Origin: Ruegeria sp. HKCCSA071
Lineage (GTDB): Bacteria; Pseudomonadota; Alphaproteobacteria; Rhodobacterales; Rhodobacteraceae
Reading direction: 5' to 3'
NCBI RefSeq assembly: GCF_017872555.1
Contig: NZ_JAEDOX010000003.1
Coordinates: 124,001-188,000, forward strand
Length of the DNA: 64,000 nucleotides
The translations under genes and the position numbers were made by a program. Shown in pieces: positions 46,163 through 54,497 of this stretch (the stretch's first letter is position 1; each line of letters starts with the position of its first letter). The notes under the pieces are model-generated. The model was given only the letters and a program-made list of their open reading frames with translations, had not been told where the DNA came from and ran no database searches.

Positions 46163-49100
46163 GACGGCACCTTTCATACCCACTGCTGATTGGCACGCTA
46201 ATGCTTGTGCCAGTAGCCGGCCCCGCGCAGGAGGACGAAGGCGGCAGCATGATCGAGCGGTTCCTACAGGACACGCTGTCGGGCGACGATCAGAATGTTA
46301 CCGTCAAAGGCCTGCAAGGCGCGCTGAGTTCACGCGCCACCATTGCCGAGATCACGGTGGCTGATGATGAAGGGGTCTGGCTGACCATCCGGGAAGCGGA
46401 ACTGGATTGGAACCGGTTGGCGCTAATCCGCGGGCGGTTCTCGGTCAACGCGCTGACCGCGCAGGAAATCGACGTCGCCCGCGCACCGGGCACCACGACC
46501 AAGGACACACCGTCCCCTTCTGCCGAGACTCAGGCTTTTCAACTGCCTGAACTGCCCGTGGCCATCGAAATCGGCGAAATCCGTATTGGCGAACTGGCAT
46601 TGGGCAAACCTTTGATCGGTGTCGCGGCGGAACTGGCCGTCAATGGCAACCTGTCGCTGGCCGACGGCACGTTGGACACCAAACTGGACATCACTCGACT
46701 GGATCGGACCGGTGATGAAATCTCCTTGGCTGCGGGTTTTCGGAACTCCGACAGCCAGATCGATCTTGACCTTCAGGTCGTCGAAGCTGCAGAGGGTCTG
46801 ATCTCGACCGCCTTGAAAATGCCGGACAGCTCTCCGATCGGATTGACCGCAAAAGGGTCCGGGCCGGTGACAGATTTTACGGCCGATATCGGCCTGAGCA
46901 GTGATGGGCAGCCACGAGTGACCGGGCAGGTTCGTTTGCGTTCTGCCCCAACAGCCGCGGCTAGCGCGGAGGAGGGCATCGCCTTTACCGCAGATCTGGG
47001 CGGTGACCTGACGCCCTTTGTCGCTGAGAATATGGATACGTTTTTCGGCCCCAAAACGCAGTTGATCGTGGATGGGCGTACCCTGCCTGAAGGAGCGTTG
47101 GATATCAGTGATCTGGAACTCAGTTCTCAGGCACTGAACCTGAAAGGGGCGCTGCAACTGGCGCCGGGCGGTCGGCTGCAACTGGCGGCCCTGCAAGGAC
47201 GCATTACGCCGCCAGAGGGGCAAAGCGTCGTCCTTCCGTTATCAGGTGGCGACACATCGATAGAGGCTGCTCAGGTCTCTGCGTTGTTTGATGAGAAAAA
47301 CGGCAATCTCTGGGATCTGAGCCTGACCGCAAACGCCATAAAATCCGACACCCTGAACCTGCAACGCGCGCAGATTACGGCGCAAGGGACCTTGGAACTG
47401 GGTGACGTTTTGCGGATCGACGGTGATTTGCAGGCAGCTTTGGATGGTATCGACCTGGCTGACGATGCCCTGAACACCGCCGTTGGCGACCGCATTACGC
47501 TGGACGGTACGTTCCAGTATGGCAGGGATCAGACGTTGAACCTGTCCGGGGTCGAGATGGTCGGCTCGGACTACGAACTGGGCGTTGACGCCGAGATCAG
47601 CGGCTTGTCCAGTGGTTTGGCCGTCAATGGTGCCGCGACATTGCAGGCGAGGGATCTGGCACGGTTCTCGGGCCTGGCGCAAATGGAGTTGGGCGGTCAG
47701 GCCTCTGCCCGGCTGACGGGCCAGGGTTCACCGCTTGAAGGCAGCTTCGATGGCAAGCTTGAGGTCGAGGGGCGCGATCTTTCCACAGGGCGCGACGACA
47801 TTGACCCGGTGATCCGGGGCAACACAACAATCGCGCTGGACGCCAAACGCGGAGCTGATGGCGTAACAATCCGTGATTTTACTCTGATCGGCGACACTCT
47901 GCGCGCGCAGGCTGACGGCAGGGTTACCACCCCTGATGGCAACGTGACGATTGACGGGCAAGCATCAGTCAACGCGCGTGATCTTTCCGTGTTCTCGGGC
48001 CTCGCCAAACGTGAGCTTGGCGGTGCGGTACAGGCGAAACTGGACGGCAAAGGCGCTGTTCAGACGCTCGAATTTGATGGCACCGCCAGCGTGATGAGCC
48101 GGGATATCAAAACGGGCCTGCCCGAGATTGACCCGCTGTTGGTCGGTCGGACCGAGATCACATTCGATGGCGCGCTGAGCCAGAAGCAGATTGAAATCCG
48201 CGACGCGGTGATCAAAGGTCCAGCCCTTGTGGCAAGCGCCACTGCAACAATTGACGATCCGACGGATGCACTGGCCGTGAACGGAAAGGTTAGTCTGAAC
48301 GTCCCGGACCTGTCACCTTTTTCAGCCTTTGCCGGGCGAGATCTTGCAGGCTCGGTCATAGCGGACGTCGCTGGCAAAGGTACGGTTGGCAGCAGGGTAT
48401 TTGACGTCAAAGGCAACTTGGCTGCTGATGACATCAAGTCCGGCATCAACGCGGTTGACACCCTGATCCCGGGGCGAACGAACCTGACCGTGGATGCGGT
48501 GAATGACGAGGCCGGTCTGAACATTCGCACATTCCAACTGATCGGCACCGCCCTTTCTGCGGATGCATCCGGCAAACTGGATCGCGATGCGGGCGGAGTG
48601 ACCTTTTCCGCAGCACTGGATGATCTGGGGCGGCTGTCAAAAACACTCTCCGGGCCTCTGAAACTGGACGGCAACGTCGCTCCGACACAGTCCGGGCTCG
48701 AAGGAACCGCTCACTTGCTTGGGCCAGAGAGTTCTTATGCCAAAGTGGCCGGTACGGTGGACACAAATGGATCCGCCGATCTGGACTTTGATGCCAAGTT
48801 CAACCGCATCGAAAGGTTTGTGCCAGAGTTTCCCGGCACCCTTACCGCTGCGGGGAATGCAAAGCGGGACAGTGGCGTTTGGACCATCGACGCCAAGGCA
48901 CAAGGTCCCGCGGACATCGTCAGCACGGTTGCAGGGACATTTGATGAAACCAGCAGCAATGCTGATATTTCTGCGCAGGGTGGCGTAAACTTGGGGATTG
49001 CGAATGCCTTTATTACACCCAGAAAAATTGAAGGATCCGCGCGTTTTGATCTGGCCCTCAAAGGCCCGGCTGATCTGGCGTCCCTAAGCGGATCGATTAC

Positions 49101-50247
49101 CACCTCGGGAACATCCCTAGCACTTCCCGGCGCGGGTCAGACCATCACCGGGATCAACGGACAGGTGGATCTGGCGCAAAGCCGTGCAACCATCAAACTG
49201 AACGGCGGTGTGCGGGCCGGTGGTGGCTTTACCGTCAATGGACCTGTCGATCTAACACCCCCGTTCAACGCGCAGATCACGACAACAATCGACAACCTCG
49301 TCCTGACCGATCGGCTTTTGTATGAGACGACTTTGAATGGCCAGATTGCCATGACCGGCGCCTTAGCCGGGAACAGTTCGCTGGCCGGGCAGATCACCTT
49401 TGGTGAGACCAATATCAACCTCGCTGCGGCTTCGGGGGCTGTAGGTGCTGCACCAATCCCCGAGATACAGCATGTCAACGAAAGCGGTGCCAGTTTCATC
49501 ACGCGCGAGCGCGCAGGTCTGGTGGCTACCGAAGACAAGGGCCAACGCACATCCAGAATAGCGCTGGACATCAACTTGCTGGCGCCCAAAGCCGTGTTCG
49601 TACGGGGGCGCGGTGTAAATGCCGAGCTGGGTGGCCGGATTTCAATTGGTGGCACCACGACCTCAGTTGTCCCATCAGGTCAGGTTGAATTGATCCGTGG
49701 TAATTTCGATATTCTGGGCCGCAGGCTGGCCCTCACCAAAGGTATCGTGACCCTGCAGGGTGACTTGACGCCCTACATCGAGTTTGAATCCTCCGCCAGC
49801 ACCTCGGACGGAACCGCGACCATCGAAATCGCAGGGCCGCTGGATTCACCTGAGGTCAACGTGTTTTCCGATCCCGAGCGCCCGGCTGAAGAGGCACTGG
49901 CGATGCTGCTCTTTGGGAACAGGTTCTCGGAAATCTCGCCGTTCCTGATTGCACAGATGGCCGCATCGCTGGCGCAACTCAGCGGTGCTGGCGGGGACGC
50001 GACCAAGGGACTACGTGATTCTACCGGTGTTGATACGATTGATGTCGGTGCGTCAGAAGGTGGTGCGGGCCGACTAGGTGCTGGGGCCTATCTGGGTGAA
50101 AACCTCTACACCGACTTCACCGTCAATACCGAAGGCAATACCGAGGTGAACCTGAACCTTGATGTCACCGACAATTTCTCGGTCAAGGGCACGGTTGACG
50201 GTCGTGGAGAAACAGGCATCGGAGTGTTCTTTTCAAAGGACTACTAG
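46159..50247 (+). CDS. tamB: Translocation and assembly module protein TamB
   Basis: Large periplasm-spanning AsmA/DUF490 family protein (1362 residues). A signal/anchor segment (about 1-23) is followed by a long beta-rich repetitive region. A C-terminal DUF490 domain (about 1040-1362) has FDILGRRLALTKGIVTLQGD, SPEVNVFSDPERPAEEALAM and the end KGTVDGRGETGIGVFFSKDY. It forms a groove that connects the inner membrane to TamA. The start is a TTG overlapping the tamA stop (TTGA). The middle contains three copies of a 109-residue repeat (see findings). Confidence 0.93.
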   Translation: MRRHLSYPLLIGTLMLVPVAGPAQEDEGGSMIERFLQDTLSGDDQNVTVKGLQGALSSRATIAEITVADDEGVWLTIREAELDWNRLALIRGRFSVNALTAQEIDVARAPGTTTKDTPSPSAETQAFQLPELPVAIEIGEIRIGELALGKPLIGVAAELAVNGNLSLADGTLDTKLDITRLDRTGDEISLAAGFRNSDSQIDLDLQVVEAAEGLISTALKMPDSSPIGLTAKGSGPVTDFTADIGLSSDGQPRVTGQVRLRSAPTAAASAEEGIAFTADLGGDLTPFVAENMDTFFGPKTQLIVDGRTLPEGALDISDLELSSQALNLKGALQLAPGGRLQLAALQGRITPPEGQSVVLPLSGGDTSIEAAQVSALFDEKNGNLWDLSLTANAIKSDTLNLQRAQITAQGTLELGDVLRIDGDLQAALDGIDLADDALNTAVGDRITLDGTFQYGRDQTLNLSGVEMVGSDYELGVDAEISGLSSGLAVNGAATLQARDLARFSGLAQMELGGQASARLTGQGSPLEGSFDGKLEVEGRDLSTGRDDIDPVIRGNTTIALDAKRGADGVTIRDFTLIGDTLRAQADGRVTTPDGNVTIDGQASVNARDLSVFSGLAKRELGGAVQAKLDGKGAVQTLEFDGTASVMSRDIKTGLPEIDPLLVGRTEITFDGALSQKQIEIRDAVIKGPALVASATATIDDPTDALAVNGKVSLNVPDLSPFSAFAGRDLAGSVIADVAGKGTVGSRVFDVKGNLAADDIKSGINAVDTLIPGRTNLTVDAVNDEAGLNIRTFQLIGTALSADASGKLDRDAGGVTFSAALDDLGRLSKTLSGPLKLDGNVAPTQSGLEGTAHLLGPESSYAKVAGTVDTNGSADLDFDAKFNRIERFVPEFPGTLTAAGNAKRDSGVWTIDAKAQGPADIVSTVAGTFDETSSNADISAQGGVNLGIANAFITPRKIEGSARFDLALKGPADLASLSGSITTSGTSLALPGAGQTITGINGQVDLAQSRATIKLNGGVRAGGGFTVNGPVDLTPPFNAQITTTIDNLVLTDRLLYETTLNGQIAMTGALAGNSSLAGQITFGETNINLAAASGAVGAAPIPEIQHVNESGASFITRERAGLVATEDKGQRTSRIALDINLLAPKAVFVRGRGVNAELGGRISIGGTTTSVVPSGQVELIRGNFDILGRRLALTKGIVTLQGDLTPYIEFESSASTSDGTATIEIAGPLDSPEVNVFSDPERPAEEALAMLLFGNRFSEISPFLIAQMAASLAQLSGAGGDATKGLRDSTGVDTIDVGASEGGAGRLGAGAYLGENLYTDFTVNTEGNTEVNLNLDVTDNFSVKGTVDGRGETGIGVFFSKDY
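47644..48624 (+). repeat. 109-residue (327-bp) tandem protein repeat within tamB
   Basis: Three successive copies begin at the motif ARDLARFSGLAQMELGG, ARDLSVFSGLAKRELGG and VPDLSPFSAFAGRDLAG. The Asp codons of the three motifs are at 47653, 47980 and 48307, exactly 327 bp apart. Inside each copy lie also matching blocks (IDPVIRGNTTI, IDPLLVGRTEI, VDTLIPGRTNL). A weaker fourth start (DDLGRLSKTLSG) lies 315 bp on. The DNA itself is diverged. Confidence 0.85.
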
Positions 50248-50268
50248 AATCGCGTCCGACCCCGGAAA

Positions 50269-50790
50269 CTAATTTCGGCGAATTCCTATCGGCTGGCCGA
50301 TCTGCGAAGCCGGTTCCAGAGATTTGTGATCATCCACCATTTGCGCAAGACGTGCCGCTGCCCAATCCGGATAGGGCTCGGAGCGCCCGGTGCAGTGGCT
50401 GACATTCATGAAAAGCGCCTCTTGCGTCGCGCAAATCTCGTCAGTTTCTGACAAAAGCATCTGCGCGAAATAATGTCCTCTCTTGCTGTCAGCATCCAAC
50501 ATTCGGAACCTGAAATAAAACGATGAACCGTCTTTGACTTCCTGCACGAAATGCAGATGAGACTGCAGGATGTAAGGTCCCTGCCCCAACGCCTTGACCT
50601 GCACCTCGCCCAAACCGAGATGGTCAACCATCAGCTTTTCCAAAGCCATGTCAAAGGCGACACCGTAAAACCCAACATTCATATGGCCGTTATAGTCGAT
50701 CCATTCGGGCCGTACTTCAAAGCCGCGAATTTCCACCGGCGCGGCATATGGGCCATCATGCCCGCCAAGAGGTGTCATAGTCGGCTGCAT
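50269..50790 (-). CDS. Hot-dog thioesterase (4HBT family)
   Basis: A 173-residue thioesterase. The motif RPEWIDYNGHMNVGFYGVAF (about 28-47) is the 4HBT active-site region with the conserved Asp. It resembles thioesterases associated with carnitine metabolism (betainyl-CoA thioesterase-like), a tentative match. The start is the ATG at 50790 with AGGGGG just upstream, 10 bp past the cyclase gene's stop, so the two genes are likely coupled. Confidence 0.82.
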   Translation of the reverse strand: MQPTMTPLGGHDGPYAAPVEIRGFEVRPEWIDYNGHMNVGFYGVAFDMALEKLMVDHLGLGEVQVKALGQGPYILQSHLHFVQEVKDGSSFYFRFRMLDADSKRGHYFAQMLLSETDEICATQEALFMNVSHCTGRSEPYPDWAAARLAQMVDDHKSLEPASQIGQPIGIRRN

Positions 50791-50800
50791 CTGGCCCCCT

Positions 50801-51589
50801 TTACTGTGCGTCTTGTTCGTCAAATATTGCAACGGCCCGGACAAATCCGGCAGAGGCCCCTTTTATCTTGAAAGGGAAACAGGAAATCTCGAACCCTGTG
50901 GGCGGCAAATCTTCCAGATTGGTCAGTTTTTCCAAGTGGCAATAGCCGATATCCATCGACGCACGGTGGCCTTCCCAGATTATAGATGGATCTCGGGTCT
51001 CAGCGTATTCCTGAGCGGTGAGCGGAAACGGTGCATCCCAGCTCCAGGCGTCGGTGCCGGTAACACGCACGCCACGTTCAGTCAGAAAAAGCGTCGCCTC
51101 GCGCCCCATTCCACATCCTCTGACCAGATAATCCGGCGCGCCATAACGTGTCCCTGCAGCAGTGTTGACCACAACAATATCCAAGGGGCAAAGCTTGTGG
51201 CCGATGCGCTTCAATTCGGCTTCGACATCTGCCGCGGTAACGACATACCCATCCTCGAAGTGTCGAAAGTCCAGCTTGACGCCAGAGTTCATGCACCATT
51301 CCAACGGCACTTCGTCGATGGTTATCGCCCGTTCACCTTTGTTCATCGTGGAATGATGGTGATACGGCGCATCCAGATGCGTGCCGTTGTGGGTCGCGAT
51401 CTGCAACCGTTCGATTGCCCATCCTTCACCGTTCGGCAAGTCTTGCCGTTCCAGGCCCGGAAAGAATGACATGACCTGTTCTGCCGTCTGGTCATGGGTC
51501 AGATATTCGATTTGCGGCAACATGATTGGCGGGTCAGACACGATCCCGGTTTCCAACGGAACGGACAGATCGACGAAACGACGTGCCAT
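50801..51589 (-). CDS. Cyclase family protein (kynurenine formamidase-like)
   Basis: A 262-residue metal-dependent hydrolase of the cyclase family (PF04199). The metal-binding motif HNGTHLDAPYHHH (about 61-73), with His, Asp and His ligands, and VNTAAGTRYGAPDYLVRG near 137 support this. Some members hydrolyse N-formylkynurenine, releasing formate; others act on different amides. The start is ATG at 51589 with a very good GGAGGA 7 nt upstream; an extended frame further up is unlikely. It lies downstream of fdsA on the same strand but past a terminator. Confidence 0.88.
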   Translation of the reverse strand: MARRFVDLSVPLETGIVSDPPIMLPQIEYLTHDQTAEQVMSFFPGLERQDLPNGEGWAIERLQIATHNGTHLDAPYHHHSTMNKGERAITIDEVPLEWCMNSGVKLDFRHFEDGYVVTAADVEAELKRIGHKLCPLDIVVVNTAAGTRYGAPDYLVRGCGMGREATLFLTERGVRVTGTDAWSWDAPFPLTAQEYAETRDPSIIWEGHRASMDIGYCHLEKLTNLEDLPPTGFEISCFPFKIKGASAGFVRAVAIFDEQDAQ

Positions 51590-51649
51590 AAAAAATTCCT
51601 CCACCATATTCCCAAACAAGGTTGGTCGAGCACAAGCGTCTGTCAAGAA

Positions 51650-51678
51650 AAGAAAAAGGCGACCTGTCTGGCCGCCTT
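51650..51678 (-). terminator. Rho-independent terminator after fdsA
   Basis: On the minus strand AAGGCG and CGCCTT pair, extended by one wobble pair and CC/GG (9 bp in all, 5-nt loop), followed by TTTTTC. It lies about 23 bp past the fdsA stop and separates fds genes from the cyclase-thioesterase genes. Confidence 0.88.
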
Positions 51679-51700
51679 CTTTGCTTGATATGTGTTGATC

Positions 51701-54484
51701 TTACTCAGCCGCAACTGCGCTTTCGATCTTTTCGACGCGAATGGCCGAGAATTTGAACTCGGGGATTTTGCCATAAGGGTCGATGGCCGAATTGGTCAGG
51801 ATGTTCGCCGCCGCCTCAACATAGGCAAACGGGATGAACACCATATCCTCGGCAATCGCCCGGTCCGCGCGGACCATGATCTCAATCGAACCACGGCGTG
51901 TGGTCAGGCGGATCATGTCGCCTGGTTCGATTCCCATCAGCTTGAGCGTACGTGGATTCATCGAACAATTCGCCTCGGGCTCAACCGCGTCCAGAACATT
52001 GGACCGGCGGGTCATCGAGCCAGTGTGCCAATGTTCCAGCTGACGGCCAGTGGTGGCGATCATCGGGTATTCGTCGTCCGGAGCCTCATCCGGCGGAATG
52101 ACGCTGGCGGGGGTGAACTTCGCCTTGCCCCCCGAGCGGGGGAAACCATCCCCGAACACGATGGCCTGACCCGGATCGGTTTCGCTGAGCGACGGGTAGG
52201 TAATCGTCTCGGTCTCCAGACGCTCCCACGTGATGTTGTCAAGCGACGCCATGGTCAGTTTCATCTCGGCAAAGACCTGCGACACATCGGTGTAGTCCCA
52301 GTTCAACCCGATGCGCTGTGCCAGCTCGACTGTGATCTTCCAATCTTCGCGCGCTTCACCCGGGGGGGTAACGGCAGGCCGTACACGCTGTACCTGGCGG
52401 TTGGTGTTCGACACAGTGCCGTTCTTTTCATAGAGCGCCGAGGCAGGCAGGATGATGTCAGCGTAGTTCGCCGTCTCGGTCAGAAAGATGTCCTGTACGA
52501 TCATCAGATCCAGTTTGGCCAGCGCCGCGCGGGCGTGGTTCACATCCGGGTCGGACATGGCAGGGTTTTCACCCTGAATATACATGCCCTTGATGTTGCC
52601 CGCATATGCCTGATCGATGATCTCAGTAACGGTCAGACCTTTCTCGTTCGAGAAGTCATCCGAATGCCATACATCATTGAATCTGGCGCGAACGCGGTCG
52701 TCTGTCACCGACTGATAGTCTGGTAGGAACATCGGGATCAGCCCGGCGTCTGATGCACCCTGCACGTTGTTTTGCCCCCGCAGCGGGTGCAGACCCGCGC
52801 CCGGTTTGCCGACATTGCCGGTCATAAGGGCCAGCGAGATCAGGCAGCGCGAGTTGTCGGTGCCGTGGATGTGCTGGCTGACGCCCATGCCCCAGAAGAT
52901 CAGGCCCGCTTTGGCCTGCGCAAAGGTGCGGGCGACCCGGCGCAGCTGATCCGGTTCAATACCACAGATCGGGGCCATCGCCTCGGGCGTGAAGGCGCGC
53001 AGGTGCTCTTTCTCGGCCTCCCAGTTCTCGGTCCAGCGATGGATGTACTGGCTGTCATACAGCTCTTCCTGGACGATAACGTTCATGATCGCGTTCAGCA
53101 TCGAGACATCCGCCCCCGGACGGAACTGAAGCATTTCGTCGGCAAACTTGCGCATACCAACGCCGCGGGGGTCCATCACGATCAGCTTGCCTCCGCGCTT
53201 GGCGAACTGCTTGAAATAGGTCGCCGCGACAGGGTGGTTCTCGATCGGGTTCGAGCCGATGATGATCGCCACATCGGCGTTCACAATCTCGTTGAAGGTC
53301 GCAGTCACCGCGCCCGAACCTACATTCTCGATCAGCGCCGCAACGGATGAAGCGTGGCACAGACGGGTGCAGTGATCGACGTTGTTGTGCTTGAAGCCCT
53401 GACGGATGAACTTCTGGAACAGGTACGCCTCTTCGTTGGTGCACTTGGCCGAACCGAAGCCCGCAACCGAACGTGGGTCTTCGGCACGCAGGGCCATCAG
53501 CTTGGTCGCGGCCAAGTCCATCGCCTCTTCCCAGGTCGCCTCGCGGAAATGGCTCGACAGGTTGCCCGGATCAACGTTCAGCCCCTTGGCGGGCGCATCC
53601 TCGCGCCGGATCAAAGGTTTGGTCAGGCGGTGCGGGTGGTGGATGTAGTCAAAGCCAAAGCGACCTTTGACACACAAACGACCTTCGTTTGCGGGGCCAT
53701 TGATGCCCTCGACATATTTCACCTTGCCGTCCTTGACCTTCAGTGACACCTTGCAGCCCACGCCGCAGAAGGGGCAAACGCTTTCGGTTTCGCTGTCGTA
53801 GTCCTTGCTGTCCCCCTGCTGCTGGTCGTCCAGCACGGTGGCCGGCATCAGCGCACCGGTCGGGCAGGCCTGAACACATTCACCACAGGCCACGCAAGTT
53901 GACGCGCCCATCGGGTCGTTCTGGTCGAACACCACCTGCGCGGTATGACCGCGACCAGCCATGCCGATCACGTCATTCACCTGCACTTCGCGGCAGGCCC
54001 GAACACAAAGATTGCAGTTGATGCAGGCATCCAGATTGACCCGCATCGCCACATGGCTGTCATCCAGCAGCGGGATTTTCTCGGCCTCTTTCGCAGGAAA
54101 TCGGCTGTCGCTGACATCGTTCAGCTTGGCCATATCCCAGAAATGGCTGGATACGTCATGCGGCTGCTCGGGCTGGTCAGCCACGAGCAATTCCATCACC
54201 ATAGCGCGCGATTTTTCGGCACGGTCGGTATCGGTCTTGACCACCATCCCGTCAGCCGCCGGGCGGATGCATGAGGCGACCAGCGTGCGCTCGCCCTCCA
54301 CCTCGACCATGCAGGCGCGGCAGTTGCCATCGGGGCGGTATCCCGGCGCAGGCTTGTGGCACAGGTGCGGGATCACCAGGCCCCGGCCATTGGCTGCTTC
54401 CCAGATCGTGGTGCCCTCGGGCACAGTGACGTCATCGCCGTTCAGGTTGAAGGTGACGGTCTTGGTTGGGCTTGCGTCAAGCAT
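51701..54484 (-). CDS. fdsA: NAD-dependent formate dehydrogenase alpha (catalytic Mo) subunit
   Basis: Oxidises formate to CO2 at a bis-MGD molybdenum (or tungsten) centre. The 927-residue chain has an N-terminal [2Fe-2S] domain (Cys42, 55, 58, 72), a 2x[4Fe-4S] ferredoxin module (Cys154/157/160/164 and Cys197/200/203/207), a further [4Fe-4S] (Cys237/240/244/271), and then the molybdopterin domains. The active-site residue is Cys376 in HCTRLCHASS, not selenocysteine. The C-terminal part has TGRQLEHWHTGSMTRRSNVL. Length and layout match the cytoplasmic FdsA. It lies 13 bp downstream of the fused fdsGB gene and ends at a strong terminator. Confidence 0.96.
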   Translation of the reverse strand: MLDASPTKTVTFNLNGDDVTVPEGTTIWEAANGRGLVIPHLCHKPAPGYRPDGNCRACMVEVEGERTLVASCIRPAADGMVVKTDTDRAEKSRAMVMELLVADQPEQPHDVSSHFWDMAKLNDVSDSRFPAKEAEKIPLLDDSHVAMRVNLDACINCNLCVRACREVQVNDVIGMAGRGHTAQVVFDQNDPMGASTCVACGECVQACPTGALMPATVLDDQQQGDSKDYDSETESVCPFCGVGCKVSLKVKDGKVKYVEGINGPANEGRLCVKGRFGFDYIHHPHRLTKPLIRREDAPAKGLNVDPGNLSSHFREATWEEAMDLAATKLMALRAEDPRSVAGFGSAKCTNEEAYLFQKFIRQGFKHNNVDHCTRLCHASSVAALIENVGSGAVTATFNEIVNADVAIIIGSNPIENHPVAATYFKQFAKRGGKLIVMDPRGVGMRKFADEMLQFRPGADVSMLNAIMNVIVQEELYDSQYIHRWTENWEAEKEHLRAFTPEAMAPICGIEPDQLRRVARTFAQAKAGLIFWGMGVSQHIHGTDNSRCLISLALMTGNVGKPGAGLHPLRGQNNVQGASDAGLIPMFLPDYQSVTDDRVRARFNDVWHSDDFSNEKGLTVTEIIDQAYAGNIKGMYIQGENPAMSDPDVNHARAALAKLDLMIVQDIFLTETANYADIILPASALYEKNGTVSNTNRQVQRVRPAVTPPGEAREDWKITVELAQRIGLNWDYTDVSQVFAEMKLTMASLDNITWERLETETITYPSLSETDPGQAIVFGDGFPRSGGKAKFTPASVIPPDEAPDDEYPMIATTGRQLEHWHTGSMTRRSNVLDAVEPEANCSMNPRTLKLMGIEPGDMIRLTTRRGSIEIMVRADRAIAEDMVFIPFAYVEAAANILTNSAIDPYGKIPEFKFSAIRVEKIESAVAAE

Positions 54485-54497
54485 GGCTCTGTCTCCC

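Noticed and set aside
51701..54484. Selenocysteine in formate dehydrogenase
   Set aside because: The active site codes for Cys376 (HCTRLCHASS) and there is no in-frame TGA.
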